DNA of 64,000 nucleotides from JAPLST01 sp964397565 (GTDB taxonomy: Bacteria; Auribacterota; UBA3054; JAPLST01). The notes beneath the pieces were generated by a model. That model was not told where the DNA came from and made no database searches. It saw nothing but the letters and a program-made list of their open reading frames with translations. A program made the position numbers and the translations under genes. Below, piece by piece: positions 1 to 8,483 of this stretch. The stretch spans positions 62,001-126,000 of the forward strand of contig CAYNJC010000003.1 in assembly GCA_964397565.1 (NCBI GenBank), given 5' to 3'. Numbering within the stretch: the first letter of the stretch is position 1; every line of letters begins with the position of its first letter.

Positions 1-749
1 ATGCCATTGCTGACACAGCCGTCGGCGCGCGGATAGGGATATAGCGGGGCGTTGTGCCCGCTGAACTCGCTCCAGCGGCCGTGATAGTCGTAGGTCATCA
101 GGATGACAAGGTCCACCCACGGCGCGACCGCACGGGCGTCAATCCATTTGCCGATGTAGGGCGAGCCGTTCAACGCCAGCGTCAGCAGCAGATTTGTGCC
201 CAAGCGCGCGCGCAAATCCTGCGCCAGCGTCACGAAGTTGGTGGCATCCGCGCGGGTGCGCGGATATTCCCAGTCAATTTCAAGGCCATCATAGTTGTTG
301 CTGACGACATACGCACAAAGATTCCGCGCAAACGTCGCGCGCAGGAGCGGATTGGACGAGATCAGCGAGAAACTATGCGCGCTGTCGCCGGCGCCGCCGA
401 CGCAGAGCAGCGCGCGCACGCCCTGGGCATGCGCGGCGGTAACCAGCGGCGCGGGCCGAAAGCCGCGCGGCTCGATCAACCCGCCGGTCGGTGTTGGCCG
501 CACAAAGGCGTGGGAGACATGCGTCAGATACTGCCAGCCGAGCGACGGTGGCGGGAATGCGGCGGCCTCCCACCACGGATAATAACCATAGACGATTGTG
601 CCCGGACTGACACGCTGCGGGACCGGCTGCCGCGGCACGCAGCCGCAGAGCAGCAGCGCCAACAGCAGTAAAATTCTTTCACCACGAAGGACACGAAGGA
701 CACGAAGAAAGCAATGAAGAGCTTTATTATTTGTTGAAATGCGCTGCAT
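1..749 (-). CDS. GH18 family glycoside hydrolase lipoprotein (C-terminus cut by window edge)
   Basis: The reading frame runs off the left edge, so the C-terminus is missing. An ATG at 749 opens the frame; a hydrophobic stretch ending in LLLCGC gives a lipobox, which predicts an outer-membrane-anchored or secreted enzyme. Downstream, 'YGYYPWW' is the first beta strand typical of GH18 chitinase-like barrels, and 'YDGLEIDWEYP' (encoded near 250-290) is the catalytic DxxDxDxE loop with the second acidic residue changed to Glu; the proton-donor Glu and its neighbouring Asp are kept. Family enzymes hydrolyse beta-1,4-GlcNAc polymers or peptidoglycan-like glycans; the substrate here is unknown. Oddly, the signal peptide's n-region (FLRVLRVLRG) is encoded by the inverted repeat at 678-707, so its present N-terminus may have been remodelled by a repeat insertion. 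Confidence 0.85.
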   Translation of the reverse strand, partial: MQRISTNNKALHCFLRVLRVLRGERILLLLALLLCGCVPRQPVPQRVSPGTIVYGYYPWWEAAAFPPPSLGWQYLTHVSHAFVRPTPTGGLIEPRGFRPAPLVTAAHAQGVRALLCVGGAGDSAHSFSLISSNPLLRATFARNLCAYVVSNNYDGLEIDWEYPRTRADATNFVTLAQDLRARLGTNLLLTLALNGSPYIGKWIDARAVAPWVDLVILMTYDYHGRWSEFSGHNAPLYPYPRADGCVSNG

Positions 750-1220
750 GTTGTTCGTGGTGCGATGCGGTCCTTGATTTGTTTATATGCAACACTTTTT
801 CTGAAGAACAGCAAGAACGTCACAGGACGAATCGCCGAATACCGTCCTTGAGTAGTTCAACATTGAAATTGATCGGTAATCCAGTCTTGATTTTCGCCAG
901 TTTCATGTAGGTCAGCAATTGCGCCTGATGAATACTGAGCAGTTGTTCAACACTTTTCAGCTCCACGATAAGGGATTGTTCGACGAGCAGATCAACACGA
1001 AAACCGGTGTCGAACTGTATCTCTTTGTAGCACACGGGTAGCGGCACCTGCGGCGCACATGCTATGCCGGCCTGCCGCAGCTCGTATGCCAGGCATTGTT
1101 CATAGACCGATTCAAGCAGCCCCGGACCACACGCTTTATGCACTTCAATCGCGCAGCCGATCACCCGATTGGATAATGTGTCAAATTCCACTTCGCGTCC
1201 TTCGTGTTCTTCGTGGTGAA
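678..1220. mobile_element. GxxExxY gene bracketed by 30-bp inverted repeats
   Basis: Positions 678-707 read TTCACCACGAAGGACACGAA and continue GGACACGAAG. Positions 1191-1220 are the inverse complement with two mismatches over 30 bases. The repeats enclose exactly one gene, the GxxExxY ORF at 820-1191. The right repeat reads GAAGGACGCGAA immediately before that gene's GTG start, so the repeat itself supplies the Shine-Dalgarno sequence. A solo relative (CTTCGTGCCTTCGTGGC) lies near 12135-12157. No transposase is present. The structure is seen directly; calling it mobile is an inference. Confidence 0.6.
820..1191 (-). CDS. GxxExxY family protein (PD-(D/E)XK nuclease fold)
   Basis: A 123-residue protein opening with a GTG codon at 1191. 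It carries the family signature GLLESVY (GxxExxY) near residue 24, then 'FRVDLLVEQSLIVELKSVE', which matches the D...ExK core of the PD-(D/E)XK_3 fold. Length and motif order are those of the family. The biochemical activity is not established; a nuclease or nucleic-acid-binding role is predicted from fold alone. It stands alone between an unrelated lipoprotein gene and an unrelated secreted protein gene, inside inverted repeats at 678-707 and 1191-1220, and the right repeat provides an AAGGA ribosome-binding site six bases upstream of the start. That context suggests the gene travels with the repeats. Confidence 0.88.
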   Translation of the reverse strand: MEFDTLSNRVIGCAIEVHKACGPGLLESVYEQCLAYELRQAGIACAPQVPLPVCYKEIQFDTGFRVDLLVEQSLIVELKSVEQLLSIHQAQLLTYMKLAKIKTGLPINFNVELLKDGIRRFVL

Positions 1221-1250
1221 CTGCTGTTCTTTCGGTTGCGAGCTAAAGAA

Positions 1251-1282
1251 AAAACCCCCATGCCGGTTGGCATGGGGGTTTT
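1251..1282 (-). terminator. Strong bidirectional rho-independent terminator
   Basis: A perfect 14-bp stem, AAAACCCCCATGCC, pairs with GGCATGGGGGTTTT around the loop GGTT. The flanking A and T runs give a U-tract on either strand. It lies 24 bases beyond the stop codon of the minus-strand gene at 1306-2085 and also separates it from the GxxExxY gene. Confidence 0.9.
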
Positions 1283-1305
1283 GACAAACAGAGCTTCAAA
1301 AAACG

Positions 1306-2085
1306 TTACGGCCCGACTGTGATCGTCACGTTCTTGGTCTTCCAGTTGGCTGCAGTGCCATACACGGGCAGCGTATTGGCAACCTTCGCTTTCACGAGGG
1401 TCTTGCCAACCTTGACCGGCGTCGCGCCGTTCAAGTTGAGGAAGCCCATGGTGTTCTTGGAGTCGATCTTCTTGATCAACATTGGGGCTGTGGCATTCGG
1501 CACTTGGGCGATGACACCCACATTGTTCGAATCCGTGCCGCCAATAAAGGCTGCCGTCTTGCTGATGGCAAGAATTTGCTGGCCTTTGCCCTTGGCACCA
1601 CCGTCACCAAGCACACTGACAATTGATTCAGCCGCAACTTTGCTCATGTCGCGCGCAAAGACGGTGCCGACATTGACGCCCTTCAAGTTGAACTGAGCAA
1701 CGGATCCGGCAGTATAAACCGCGGGGAGTGCCGGGCCAGGCATCAAAGCATCCAAGGTGCCGACACAACCTGCATTTTTCAGGTTGACAAGGACACCCTT
1801 GGCCAGTTTAGTCTTGACTTGCTTGGCACCGTTTCTGAGGGCCAGCGACGGATTGCCGGTCACGCCCATCAGCACAATCTGGCTCTTAAGAGAATCAATG
1901 GGGCCAATCCACGCCCAGCCATTCGTCTCGCCAAATTGCGGCACAATGCCTTTCTTCGCGTTTTCCTTGGTGTCTTGGAAGGAAACCGTGCCATCCATCG
2001 TGGTAATAACATAGGTGGTTTTTGCCGCATACACAAATGCCGCCGCGATCAGCGCGATGCAGCCGATAATTTTCAAGGTCTTCAT
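1306..2085 (-). CDS. Secreted protein of unknown function
   Basis: A 259-residue protein. The ATG at 2085 is chosen over the longer frame because it follows GGAG with a seven-base spacer and begins a clean signal peptide (MKTLKIIGCIALIAAAFVYA). The mature part starts 'KTTYVITTMDGTVSFQDTKEN' and is rich in short beta-prone, Gly/Asn/Val-rich segments, with repeated 'MGVTGNPSL', 'VGVIAQVPN' and 'MGFLNLNGATPVK' strings suggesting a beta-sheet surface or fibre protein. I do not recognise a family. It has its own promoter at 2212-2241 and its own terminator at 1251-1282, so it is a monocistronic, probably well-expressed unit. Lower GC than its neighbours. Confidence 0.75.
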   Translation of the reverse strand: MKTLKIIGCIALIAAAFVYAAKTTYVITTMDGTVSFQDTKENAKKGIVPQFGETNGWAWIGPIDSLKSQIVLMGVTGNPSLALRNGAKQVKTKLAKGVLVNLKNAGCVGTLDALMPGPALPAVYTAGSVAQFNLKGVNVGTVFARDMSKVAAESIVSVLGDGGAKGKGQQILAISKTAAFIGGTDSNNVGVIAQVPNATAPMLIKKIDSKNTMGFLNLNGATPVKVGKTLVKAKVANTLPVYGTAANWKTKNVTITVGP

Positions 2086-2211
2086 ACAATCTCCATAATA
2101 AAAATAGTTCAATCTTTGGTGCGGATGTGCCCAATGCACATCGCGCGCTTCTATTGAAGGCCGCAACGCGTAAAGCTGTTGCAATGCCTTTCCCAGCATC
2201 AGTTCACAACT

Positions 2212-2241
2212 ACTATAGCATAATCGGATGGCGTTTGTCAA
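2212..2241 (-). promoter_or_regulatory. Sigma70-type promoter for the 1306-2085 gene
   Basis: Read on the minus strand: TTGACA, an 18-base spacer ending in TGC, then TATAGT. The TGC gives an extended -10. Predicted start near 2205, leaving about 120 bases of leader before the ATG at 2085. Confidence 0.75.
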
Positions 2242-2484
2242 GTCCCGCGGCATTTTGGGTGCAAGTCAGTAAAAGTGGCCTGTGTGCACGTGCGTTCGAA
2301 ACGTCCGTTTGGTCGTCTCTTGCTATGCCGTGAGCCGCCACCGGCGCGCGGGATGGTTTATTGAGCTGAACCAGCGCGCCATGCTCGAAATGTGCCGTGT
2401 TCCGCTGAAACATCTCGCCCAGGCGCAGGAATCCGCGCTGACGATTTTCAAGAAAACCCGGAAAAGTGGCAGCACCAAGTCGGC

Positions 2485-3150
2485 CTATCCGCCCAAAGCG
2501 ATGGTGAGTAACACCAGCACGCTGCCCACAACGACCATCGCCAAACCCGTCTGCCACGGGCGCTGCCCGGCGGCATAGCGGCCCAGCGCCGCGCCGGCGA
2601 TGAATAGCATTACGACAGCAATCGCGTTGGAAATGCGCAGCGCCTGCAACGCGTTCTGCATGAACACGAACGGGATCACGACTGGCATCGTGGACAGAAA
2701 GACCAGCAGGAAAATCATCGCGGCCCGCAGGAAATCATCCCGCCGCAACTGCGGGCGCAGGGGCGGTTCAGGCACGCGCTGCAATTGCGTGCGCAGCGCT
2801 TCAAGGTCCGCGGGGCTCAGCACGGAGGCCACCACCGGCGGCAGCGCGTCGATGATGATCGCGTGCGCGTCCGCAGCGACACTGGCCGTGCGCACCGCCC
2901 GCAGCAGGGCAAAGCCGCGGCCCCGCTCGGTCAGGGTGGTGATGAGATACATGGTCGCATCCACTAGGCCCCACGCCAGATTACAGCCGATGGCGCCCAC
3001 GAGCATGAGCTGAATTTCCTCGCGGCCGGCGGCGGCAACACTGATCGAGCAAGTGAAGGTGAGGGCCATGATCAAGCCGAAAAGGATTTCCGAGATCCGG
3101 TCGACCGGGTCAAGCAAACGTTTGCGCTGTTCGGCAATGGTGTCAGTCAT
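2485..3150 (-). CDS. VIT1/CCC1-like integral membrane protein
   Basis: From the ATG at 3150 the protein has 221 residues, starting MTDTIAEQRKRLLDPVDRIS. Five or six hydrophobic segments are visible: two near the N-terminus (ILFGLIMALTFTCSISVAAA and LVGAIGCNLAWGLVDATMY) and three near the C-terminus. 'EILFGLIMALTFT' and the 'GCNLAWGLVDA' helix resemble the VIT (iron/manganese transporter-like) superfamily, but the metal-binding cytoplasmic domain is not obvious, so the transported substrate is left open. A TTG codon at 3213, overlapping the upstream stop at 3210, is an alternative start that would add 21 residues. It forms an operon with the upstream gene at 3210-3842. Confidence 0.65.
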   Translation of the reverse strand: MTDTIAEQRKRLLDPVDRISEILFGLIMALTFTCSISVAAAGREEIQLMLVGAIGCNLAWGLVDATMYLITTLTERGRGFALLRAVRTASVAADAHAIIIDALPPVVASVLSPADLEALRTQLQRVPEPPLRPQLRRDDFLRAAMIFLLVFLSTMPVVIPFVFMQNALQALRISNAIAVVMLFIAGAALGRYAAGQRPWQTGLAMVVVGSVLVLLTIALGG

Positions 3151-3209
3151 ACATTTGCCCGGTTCAGTGCCACGAGCACGTTTCAGGTTGTCCCGTATTG
3201 TTGCAGCCG

Positions 3210-3842
3210 TCAATTGAGCGTGATCGGCAGCGAGAGCGCCAAGGCCACGCCGGCGATGAACATCGCCACGCCGATGAAGAACACCATGATTTTCAAGCGC
3301 CGGGATGAGAACTGGCCGGCGACGCCGCCCAGGAACAGCACTGACGCCAGCACGACCGTCACCAGCACGTAATCATCCGAATGGACATTTGCCTCTTCCG
3401 CCGCCTGCATCTTGGCGGCGGCGGCGCGCTCGAACCGGGCGGCGTCTTCCAATGCGTGCAGTTTGTACTCTGGCATGGCAAATGGATGTGGCGGCGCGTT
3501 GGTGCTCTCAAATGGATTGGTCTTGAGCCATGCATCCAGCGCAGGTTTGAATTCGCCGCCGATACGCTGCAGATAGAAGGCAGCCATGACGTTGTTGCTA
3601 GTACTAATCGCGCTGACATACTGCATGAACACCATGGCATGCAGCGCGCGGGTCTGATCGGCGCGGATCTCGTTCTTGAAAACGCTTCTGCTCGCCCGGT
3701 TGGCATCGGCAAGGCAGAAAGTCTGTACCCCGCCCCACAGGGTTGCCTGATACGCACACCACGCCGTCGCAATGGTTGACAGCCCAAGCAGGATTGCCGC
3801 CGCGATATTCAGCTTCAAATCGTGGTTTTCGTCGTGTGCCAT
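3210..3842 (-). CDS. DUF4337-like membrane protein
   Basis: A 210-residue protein with one N-terminal membrane helix (LNIAAAILLGLSTIATAWCAY) and two C-terminal helices (VLVTVVLASVLFLGGVAG and IMVFFIGVAMFIAGVALAL) around an Ala/Glu-rich soluble middle (FERAAAAKMQAAEEANVHSD) likely to be helical or coiled coil. This three-helix layout, with 'WCAYQATLW' after the first helix, matches DUF4337-type proteins; function unknown. The ATG at 3842 follows GAGGAG with good spacing. The next gene (VIT-like) begins at or just after its stop codon, so the two membrane proteins are co-transcribed. The 240 bases upstream (3843-4082) hold no gene that I recognise. Confidence 0.65.
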   Translation of the reverse strand: MAHDENHDLKLNIAAAILLGLSTIATAWCAYQATLWGGVQTFCLADANRASRSVFKNEIRADQTRALHAMVFMQYVSAISTSNNVMAAFYLQRIGGEFKPALDAWLKTNPFESTNAPPHPFAMPEYKLHALEDAARFERAAAAKMQAAEEANVHSDDYVLVTVVLASVLFLGGVAGQFSSRRLKIMVFFIGVAMFIAGVALALSLPITLN

Positions 3843-4082
3843 ACGTTGCTCCTCACACCTTCATGTAGTTGCGGAATGTTCCGCCGTTATACTCGTTGTG
3901 CGCGCATGACGTCGAGCGTGCCCGCGCGGACCGCCTGCCTGCGCACGGCATAATCGCGTTCCAAGCGGCCGCAGATCGGGAAGATAGAAAGAATGCCGCC
4001 GCGCCGCGTGGCGCGCGCATGGTCCAGACCTCGAACGGGTGTTGCAGTGACGAGCTCGCCATCAGATTCCAAGCCGACTCTA

Positions 4083-7000
4083 TTAGTCGTGTGCCAACGA
4101 CCGCGCCTGTCGTTTGCCAAAGCCCCACCGCGCTAATGCCACAAGCCCCAAGAAGACTGCCGCCGGTTCCGGTAAGGTCTGCACGGTTGCATCACCGCCC
4201 ACACTCGCGCCGGCGATGTTGGTCGCGACGATGCGATAGTGATACACGGCCCCCGCGCTCAAACTATTGATGACGTTGCTGACCGGCAGCGTGCTGATGC
4301 CGGCCGCGAGGTCGGCGGCCGGGGTCACGGCGCCATAATTCGTGCTTTGGCCGTATTCAAAATAAAAGGTTGCGGCCTGCCCGTTGGGATTGACCAAACC
4401 GTTGATGATCGCGCTGCTGTACCCGTCCGCCGTGCCGATATCGGTCGCCACCAGTGGCGGGCCGGAGGGCGCCTGCACACTGACATCATCAAAATAGCAG
4501 TCGTTACCATACTGGGACGTGAACAAGAAACCCAGAAACAGTTGCGGCGCCAAGGCCGCCGCCGTAGGCAACGGGCATGTCTCGGCATGCCAGGCGTCGC
4601 CGGCGACATTATAGCGCAGGTAGCTGGCCACGGTCAGCCATTGCGTGCCGTTGGTCGAGTATTGCGCCTCGATTTTGTCCGCACTGGTGGAATACCCGTC
4701 GTCTTGTGTGCGCGCCAGGCCAACATCAATTTTGCCGCCGGTCGCCGTGGCAATATTGTTGGTGTATTTGAGCCGGATCGCCGCGCCCCTGCCACAACTG
4801 AACGAGTTGAAGCGGACAAAGCGCGCACCTTCGTACGGCGCAAAACCCGTCGGATACGAGCTGGCCGTGACATACGTGAGCGCGGGTGCCGTGGCCGTGT
4901 TGGACACAATCTCGGTGACCCAGCCAGGCGGGATGCTCGACAGATTGAATCCTTCGCGCAGCAGCGGCGCGGTGCCGGTAATCAGCGCACGCGGGCCCGT
5001 ATAATTGGTGCCGGCACTATTCCATGCCACCAGCTGATAATAGTAGGCCGTGTGCGGATTGAGTCCGCTTACATTGACTTGCACCGCCGTGGCGCTGTAA
5101 CCGGCGCCGGCATCGCTGACCGTCGTGACCGAACCGAACGCCGGTGTCGCGCCATAGTCGAAACGCCACTGGGTCGCATCGCCATGCGGATTGACGCTGC
5201 CATTTAGGCGCGCGCCATTGGTGGTCACGGCGTCGGCGGAAAAGACTTGCACCTCGGGCAACACGGGGGTGCCCAACGTACCAAAGCTACTGTCACTGCC
5301 ATACCCAATGCCGACGCTGTTGCTGGCAATCAATCGCGCATGATAGAGCGTCCGTTCGGCCAAGTTGACGATGGCGGCGGAGACCGCCAGCGGCACACTA
5401 TTGCTGCCGGCGCTGGCGCTGGGCGTCTGCTGGCCATACCCCGTCGTTTCGCCGTACTGGAAATAATACTCAGTCAGCGCGCCTTGCGGATTGACCGTGC
5501 CGGTCAACGTCGCGGTTGTCGCGTCGATATTCGTGGCGGCCAGCGTGACTACTTCCGGCGTGCCGATCGCGGCGTTGTAGACGATCAACGCAAAATCTTG
5601 ATCGAGCGGGCTGGCGTTGCCGGGCACGCCGTTGCCGGCGATGTTTGCCGCCGTAATCGTGATGGCCAACGACCCGCTTGTGCCGGCCGGCAAAAAGACA
5701 CTTTCCACATTGTTGCGTGGATCGGCGCTGCCACCCGTGAACGAATACGCGTTGCTGAAATTATTGCCTTTATAGACCAAGGCACCATTGAGGGTCACTT
5801 CGAGATTCAGATCATTTACATACGCGTTGCCGGTGGTCGGGCCGGGTGCATCGGTCCACGCCAGCGTCACGCGCGTCGGCACACCGGCATCGGCAATCGA
5901 CGTGTTGAAGATGCGCTGTTGACCGCTGGCGGTGAACAGGTCGCCGCTGACTTGGTCGCGCAGGACGCGCCCCACATTCGCGAACGCGCGGCCCAATTGC
6001 ACGCCACCCATGCCTTGATTGTTCGACCAGAGCGCATCATTGGCGCTGACGCCGGTCAGGTATTGCGCGGCATTCATCAGCACGGCCTTGGTCATGGCCG
6101 GGCTGGGCGGTGTCCAACCTTCATTGATGAACCACTGCCGCACCAGCGCAGCCGCGCCGGCGGCCGCCGGGCAGGAATGACTGGTGCCGCTCGACCAGGC
6201 ATACTTGGTCTGGCCGGCGGGGTAGTACTGGTTGCAGACACCACTGCCGTCGTAGCCAGGCGCATAGCTGGCCGCGCCGAAGATGTGCGTGCCGGGGGCG
6301 ACGACATCCGGCTTTTTGCGCCCGTCGTCGCACGGGCCGCGGCTCGAGAAAGATATGATATCGTTGGCATTGTCCGCGGCACTGATGGCACAGCCGTCGG
6401 CGACGCCATTCGCGTTCACGTTTTCGGTGGCGCCGATGGTGAACACATTCTTGGCTGTGCCGGGCGAGCCAACGGTGTTGACGCCGGAGCCGGAGTTGCC
6501 GGCCGAAAAGATGAAGACCATTTCCTGATTGCCGGCGATGCCCGGCTCGGCATCGCGCACCCAGCCGTCGTAATTCTGTGAATCGCTGTCGTAGGCGCCG
6601 CCAGAATTCGAGCCCCAACTGTTGGAACTCAGCCGCGCGCCGCGCCGATATTGATTGCTGATCATGACGGCTTCATTGGGACTGCCCCACGCGCCACTGT
6701 CGGCAAAAATCTTGGTGCTGGCCAGTTGCACCAGCGGCGCAATGCCAAGCCCGTAATGATAGCCGCCGGCATCCACATTGGTGACCAGCCCGCCGCCGTT
6801 GTTGTACCCGCCGACAATGCTGGCGTTAATGTTGCCATGTCCGGCAATCCCGTTCGCGCTGGAGATGCCGGAGCTGCCCGGCGCGATCTCAGCGAATACC
6901 ACGCGGCTTGGCTGCAAGGGCTGGTTGGCGATGCGAAACTCGCTATTGAGCGGCGTGGCGGCATTGCCGGCGTCCCAGCCATCGTCGGTGATGACCACCG

Positions 7001-7871
7001 CAAAGCCGGAATTGGTGAATTGGGACTGGGTGAAGCCGTTGGCAAGCAGCCAGGCAAGATAGCCGGGCCCGGTCGGCTGCGCGCCGTCGCCGGTAACATT
7101 GCCGGCGACAATCTGCCCTTGCCGTTCGCAATGCAGCGTCGGCACATAGTACGGATGAATCGAGATGACGTCCGGCTGCGCTGCAATGAGCGCCAGCCGG
7201 TCGGCCGGAATGTTGGCGGTCAGATTGACGAGATCGAGCGCGGCATTGAGCTCCTGGCGTTTGAGCGGCGCGCGCTGTTCCTTGTGAATCAGCGCGCGCG
7301 TGGCGGCGTTGGCCGCGTCATCGCGCACCAACTGGATCGTGAACCAGTCCGTGTCAGGCATGCTCGTGGCGCCTTTCACGTTGATGATCTGCGCGCCGGG
7401 CTGCACTTTGTACTCATTCAAATACGCGCCCGTCCAGGCAATGCCCTCGCCGCCGTCTTGTGGCGTGGCGGCGTGCGTCACGGCGGTCGCCTCGCCGTAC
7501 ACAAGATACGTGTTGTTAGGAATGTAGGAAACAACGCGCAGACCGCTGGCAATCAAGTGCGCATACCATTCCGGCTTGATCGGCCCGGAAAACTGGACCA
7601 GCTGCAGTTGCTTGCCGGCTGCCATGTCCCGCGTGGCGGCCTGGCCCGTCGCGGCGCGGGTGTCAAGCGCGCCGGCGTTCAGCAGAATGGCGCGCGGATT
7701 TTCCGTCGCCGCGCCGCGGTCAGCCGCCGCCGAATCTGCCGCGTCGCCGACAAACCGGCATTGCGCCCCCTGGCACTTATATTGCGCGCGGCTGGCCGCA
7801 TCACCGGCCGTGGCGCGTGAAGCCAGCAGCACGGGCACAACAAAAAAACAAACCGACATGGCGTGGCGCAT
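4083..7871 (-). CDS. Secreted subtilase (S8, KP-43-like) with Fn3-like domains and PEP-CTERM-like tail
   Basis: A 1262-residue exported serine protease. The ATG at 7871 follows AAGGAG (seven-base spacer) and starts a signal peptide (MRHAMSVCFFVVPVLLASRATA). An N-terminal propeptide-like region runs to about 250. Catalytic residues are visible as Asp296 in 'VITDDGWD', His345 in 'AGHGNINAS' and Ser564 in 'SSGTSHSCPAA', with oxyanion Asn459 in 'FSAGNS'. A beta-barrel domain ('TRVTLAWTDAPG') follows, as in KP-43 proteases. Then come Fn3-like 'G.VNPQG..T.YYFQYG' modules (three copies, the last near the end), interrupted by a jelly-roll 'choice-of-anchor' domain ending 'CYFDDVSV'. The C-terminus 'LPEPAAVFLGLVALARW' plus basic residues resembles a PEP-CTERM sorting signal. 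Promoter at 7951-7979. Confidence 0.93.
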   Translation of the reverse strand: MRHAMSVCFFVVPVLLASRATAGDAASRAQYKCQGAQCRFVGDAADSAAADRGAATENPRAILLNAGALDTRAATGQAATRDMAAGKQLQLVQFSGPIKPEWYAHLIASGLRVVSYIPNNTYLVYGEATAVTHAATPQDGGEGIAWTGAYLNEYKVQPGAQIINVKGATSMPDTDWFTIQLVRDDAANAATRALIHKEQRAPLKRQELNAALDLVNLTANIPADRLALIAAQPDVISIHPYYVPTLHCERQGQIVAGNVTGDGAQPTGPGYLAWLLANGFTQSQFTNSGFAVVITDDGWDAGNAATPLNSEFRIANQPLQPSRVVFAEIAPGSSGISSANGIAGHGNINASIVGGYNNGGGLVTNVDAGGYHYGLGIAPLVQLASTKIFADSGAWGSPNEAVMISNQYRRGARLSSNSWGSNSGGAYDSDSQNYDGWVRDAEPGIAGNQEMVFIFSAGNSGSGVNTVGSPGTAKNVFTIGATENVNANGVADGCAISAADNANDIISFSSRGPCDDGRKKPDVVAPGTHIFGAASYAPGYDGSGVCNQYYPAGQTKYAWSSGTSHSCPAAAGAAALVRQWFINEGWTPPSPAMTKAVLMNAAQYLTGVSANDALWSNNQGMGGVQLGRAFANVGRVLRDQVSGDLFTASGQQRIFNTSIADAGVPTRVTLAWTDAPGPTTGNAYVNDLNLEVTLNGALVYKGNNFSNAYSFTGGSADPRNNVESVFLPAGTSGSLAITITAANIAGNGVPGNASPLDQDFALIVYNAAIGTPEVVTLAATNIDATTATLTGTVNPQGALTEYYFQYGETTGYGQQTPSASAGSNSVPLAVSAAIVNLAERTLYHARLIASNSVGIGYGSDSSFGTLGTPVLPEVQVFSADAVTTNGARLNGSVNPHGDATQWRFDYGATPAFGSVTTVSDAGAGYSATAVQVNVSGLNPHTAYYYQLVAWNSAGTNYTGPRALITGTAPLLREGFNLSSIPPGWVTEIVSNTATAPALTYVTASSYPTGFAPYEGARFVRFNSFSCGRGAAIRLKYTNNIATATGGKIDVGLARTQDDGYSTSADKIEAQYSTNGTQWLTVASYLRYNVAGDAWHAETCPLPTAAALAPQLFLGFLFTSQYGNDCYFDDVSVQAPSGPPLVATDIGTADGYSSAIINGLVNPNGQAATFYFEYGQSTNYGAVTPAADLAAGISTLPVSNVINSLSAGAVYHYRIVATNIAGASVGGDATVQTLPEPAAVFLGLVALARWGFGKRQARSLAHD

Positions 7872-7950
7872 ACAGGTACTCCTTGCATACATGTTTAGTC
7901 GAAGAACAATCGGGGATGGCCTGGGAAAAAGGCCCATTGCTACGCAGATA

Positions 7951-7979
7951 AGTATAGCATGGTTGTCAGGCGAATGCAA
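7951..7979 (-). promoter_or_regulatory. Sigma70-type promoter for the subtilase gene
   Basis: Read on the minus strand: TTGCAT, a 17-base spacer ending in TGC, then TATACT. Extended -10; predicted start near 7944, about 70 bases before the ATG at 7871. Confidence 0.65.
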
Positions 7980-8108
7980 ATCTTGCACAGAAAGAAGACG
8001 TGCCGCGAGACGTTGCGCGCGGCGCGCCTGAAAGCAGACGCAGGGCGGACCGTCATCGGCAGAAGGTGTGACGAGCGACCGCCACGTGTGCTGCATGCAG
8101 GACGGGCA

Positions 8109-8450
8109 TCAGCCGATGGCCAGCGTGCCCCGCTCGCCGGTGCGAATGCGCACACACTCCGGCAAGTCAAGCACGAAGATCTTGCCGTCGCCAATAGTGC
8201 CGGTGCGCGCGCCGGCGATGATCGCCTCGATGCACGGCTCGACAAAATCCTCATTGACGGCCACTTCCATGCGCAACTTCTTGAGCAGGTTGACTTCGAT
8301 GTCGACGCCGCGGTACATCTCGTGATAGCCGCGCTGTTGGCCGCAGCCCAGGGCGTTGGTCACCGACATCTTGAAAATCTCGGCCCGGTAAAGTGCCTGC
8401 TTGACATCGTTCAGCTTCTCCGGCTGAAGGTAGGCAACGATGAGTTTCAT
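8109..8450 (-). CDS. glnB: P-II family nitrogen regulator
   Basis: A 113-residue P-II protein, the usual length, which senses ATP/ADP and 2-oxoglutarate and controls ammonium uptake, generally by plugging the Amt channel. Visible: the N-terminal 'MKLIVAYLQPEKLNDVKQAL', the T-loop 'GQQRGYHEMYRG', and the C-terminal 'GTIGDGKIFVLDLPECVRIRTGERG', which holds the B/C-loop nucleotide-binding residues. In the T-loop the Tyr46-equivalent is present, but the residue equivalent to the uridylylated Tyr51 of enteric GlnB is Ile. Control by uridylylation is therefore unlikely and ligand binding alone probably sets its state. It follows the ammonium transporter gene by 33 bases with a GGGAG ribosome-binding site, so amt-glnB form one operon. 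Confidence 0.95.
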   Translation of the reverse strand: MKLIVAYLQPEKLNDVKQALYRAEIFKMSVTNALGCGQQRGYHEMYRGVDIEVNLLKKLRMEVAVNEDFVEPCIEAIIAGARTGTIGDGKIFVLDLPECVRIRTGERGTLAIG

Positions 8451-8483
8451 TGGGGTAGCTCCCGCGATAGAGTTAAAGCAGTC

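Noticed and set aside
54..671. 205-residue plus-strand ORF
   Set aside because: Antisense of the GH18 gene, which has the recognisable catalytic loop on the minus strand.
3853..4128. Minus-strand ORF ending EYNGGTFRNYMKV just upstream of the DUF4337-like gene
   Set aside because: The end looks protein-like, but the rest has no motif and it overlaps the subtilase C-terminus; not supported.
4239..7820. Long plus-strand ORFs (322, 444, 389 residues)
   Set aside because: Antisense frames of the subtilase gene, rich in Arg/Gly/Ala; the minus-strand frame carries the catalytic motifs.
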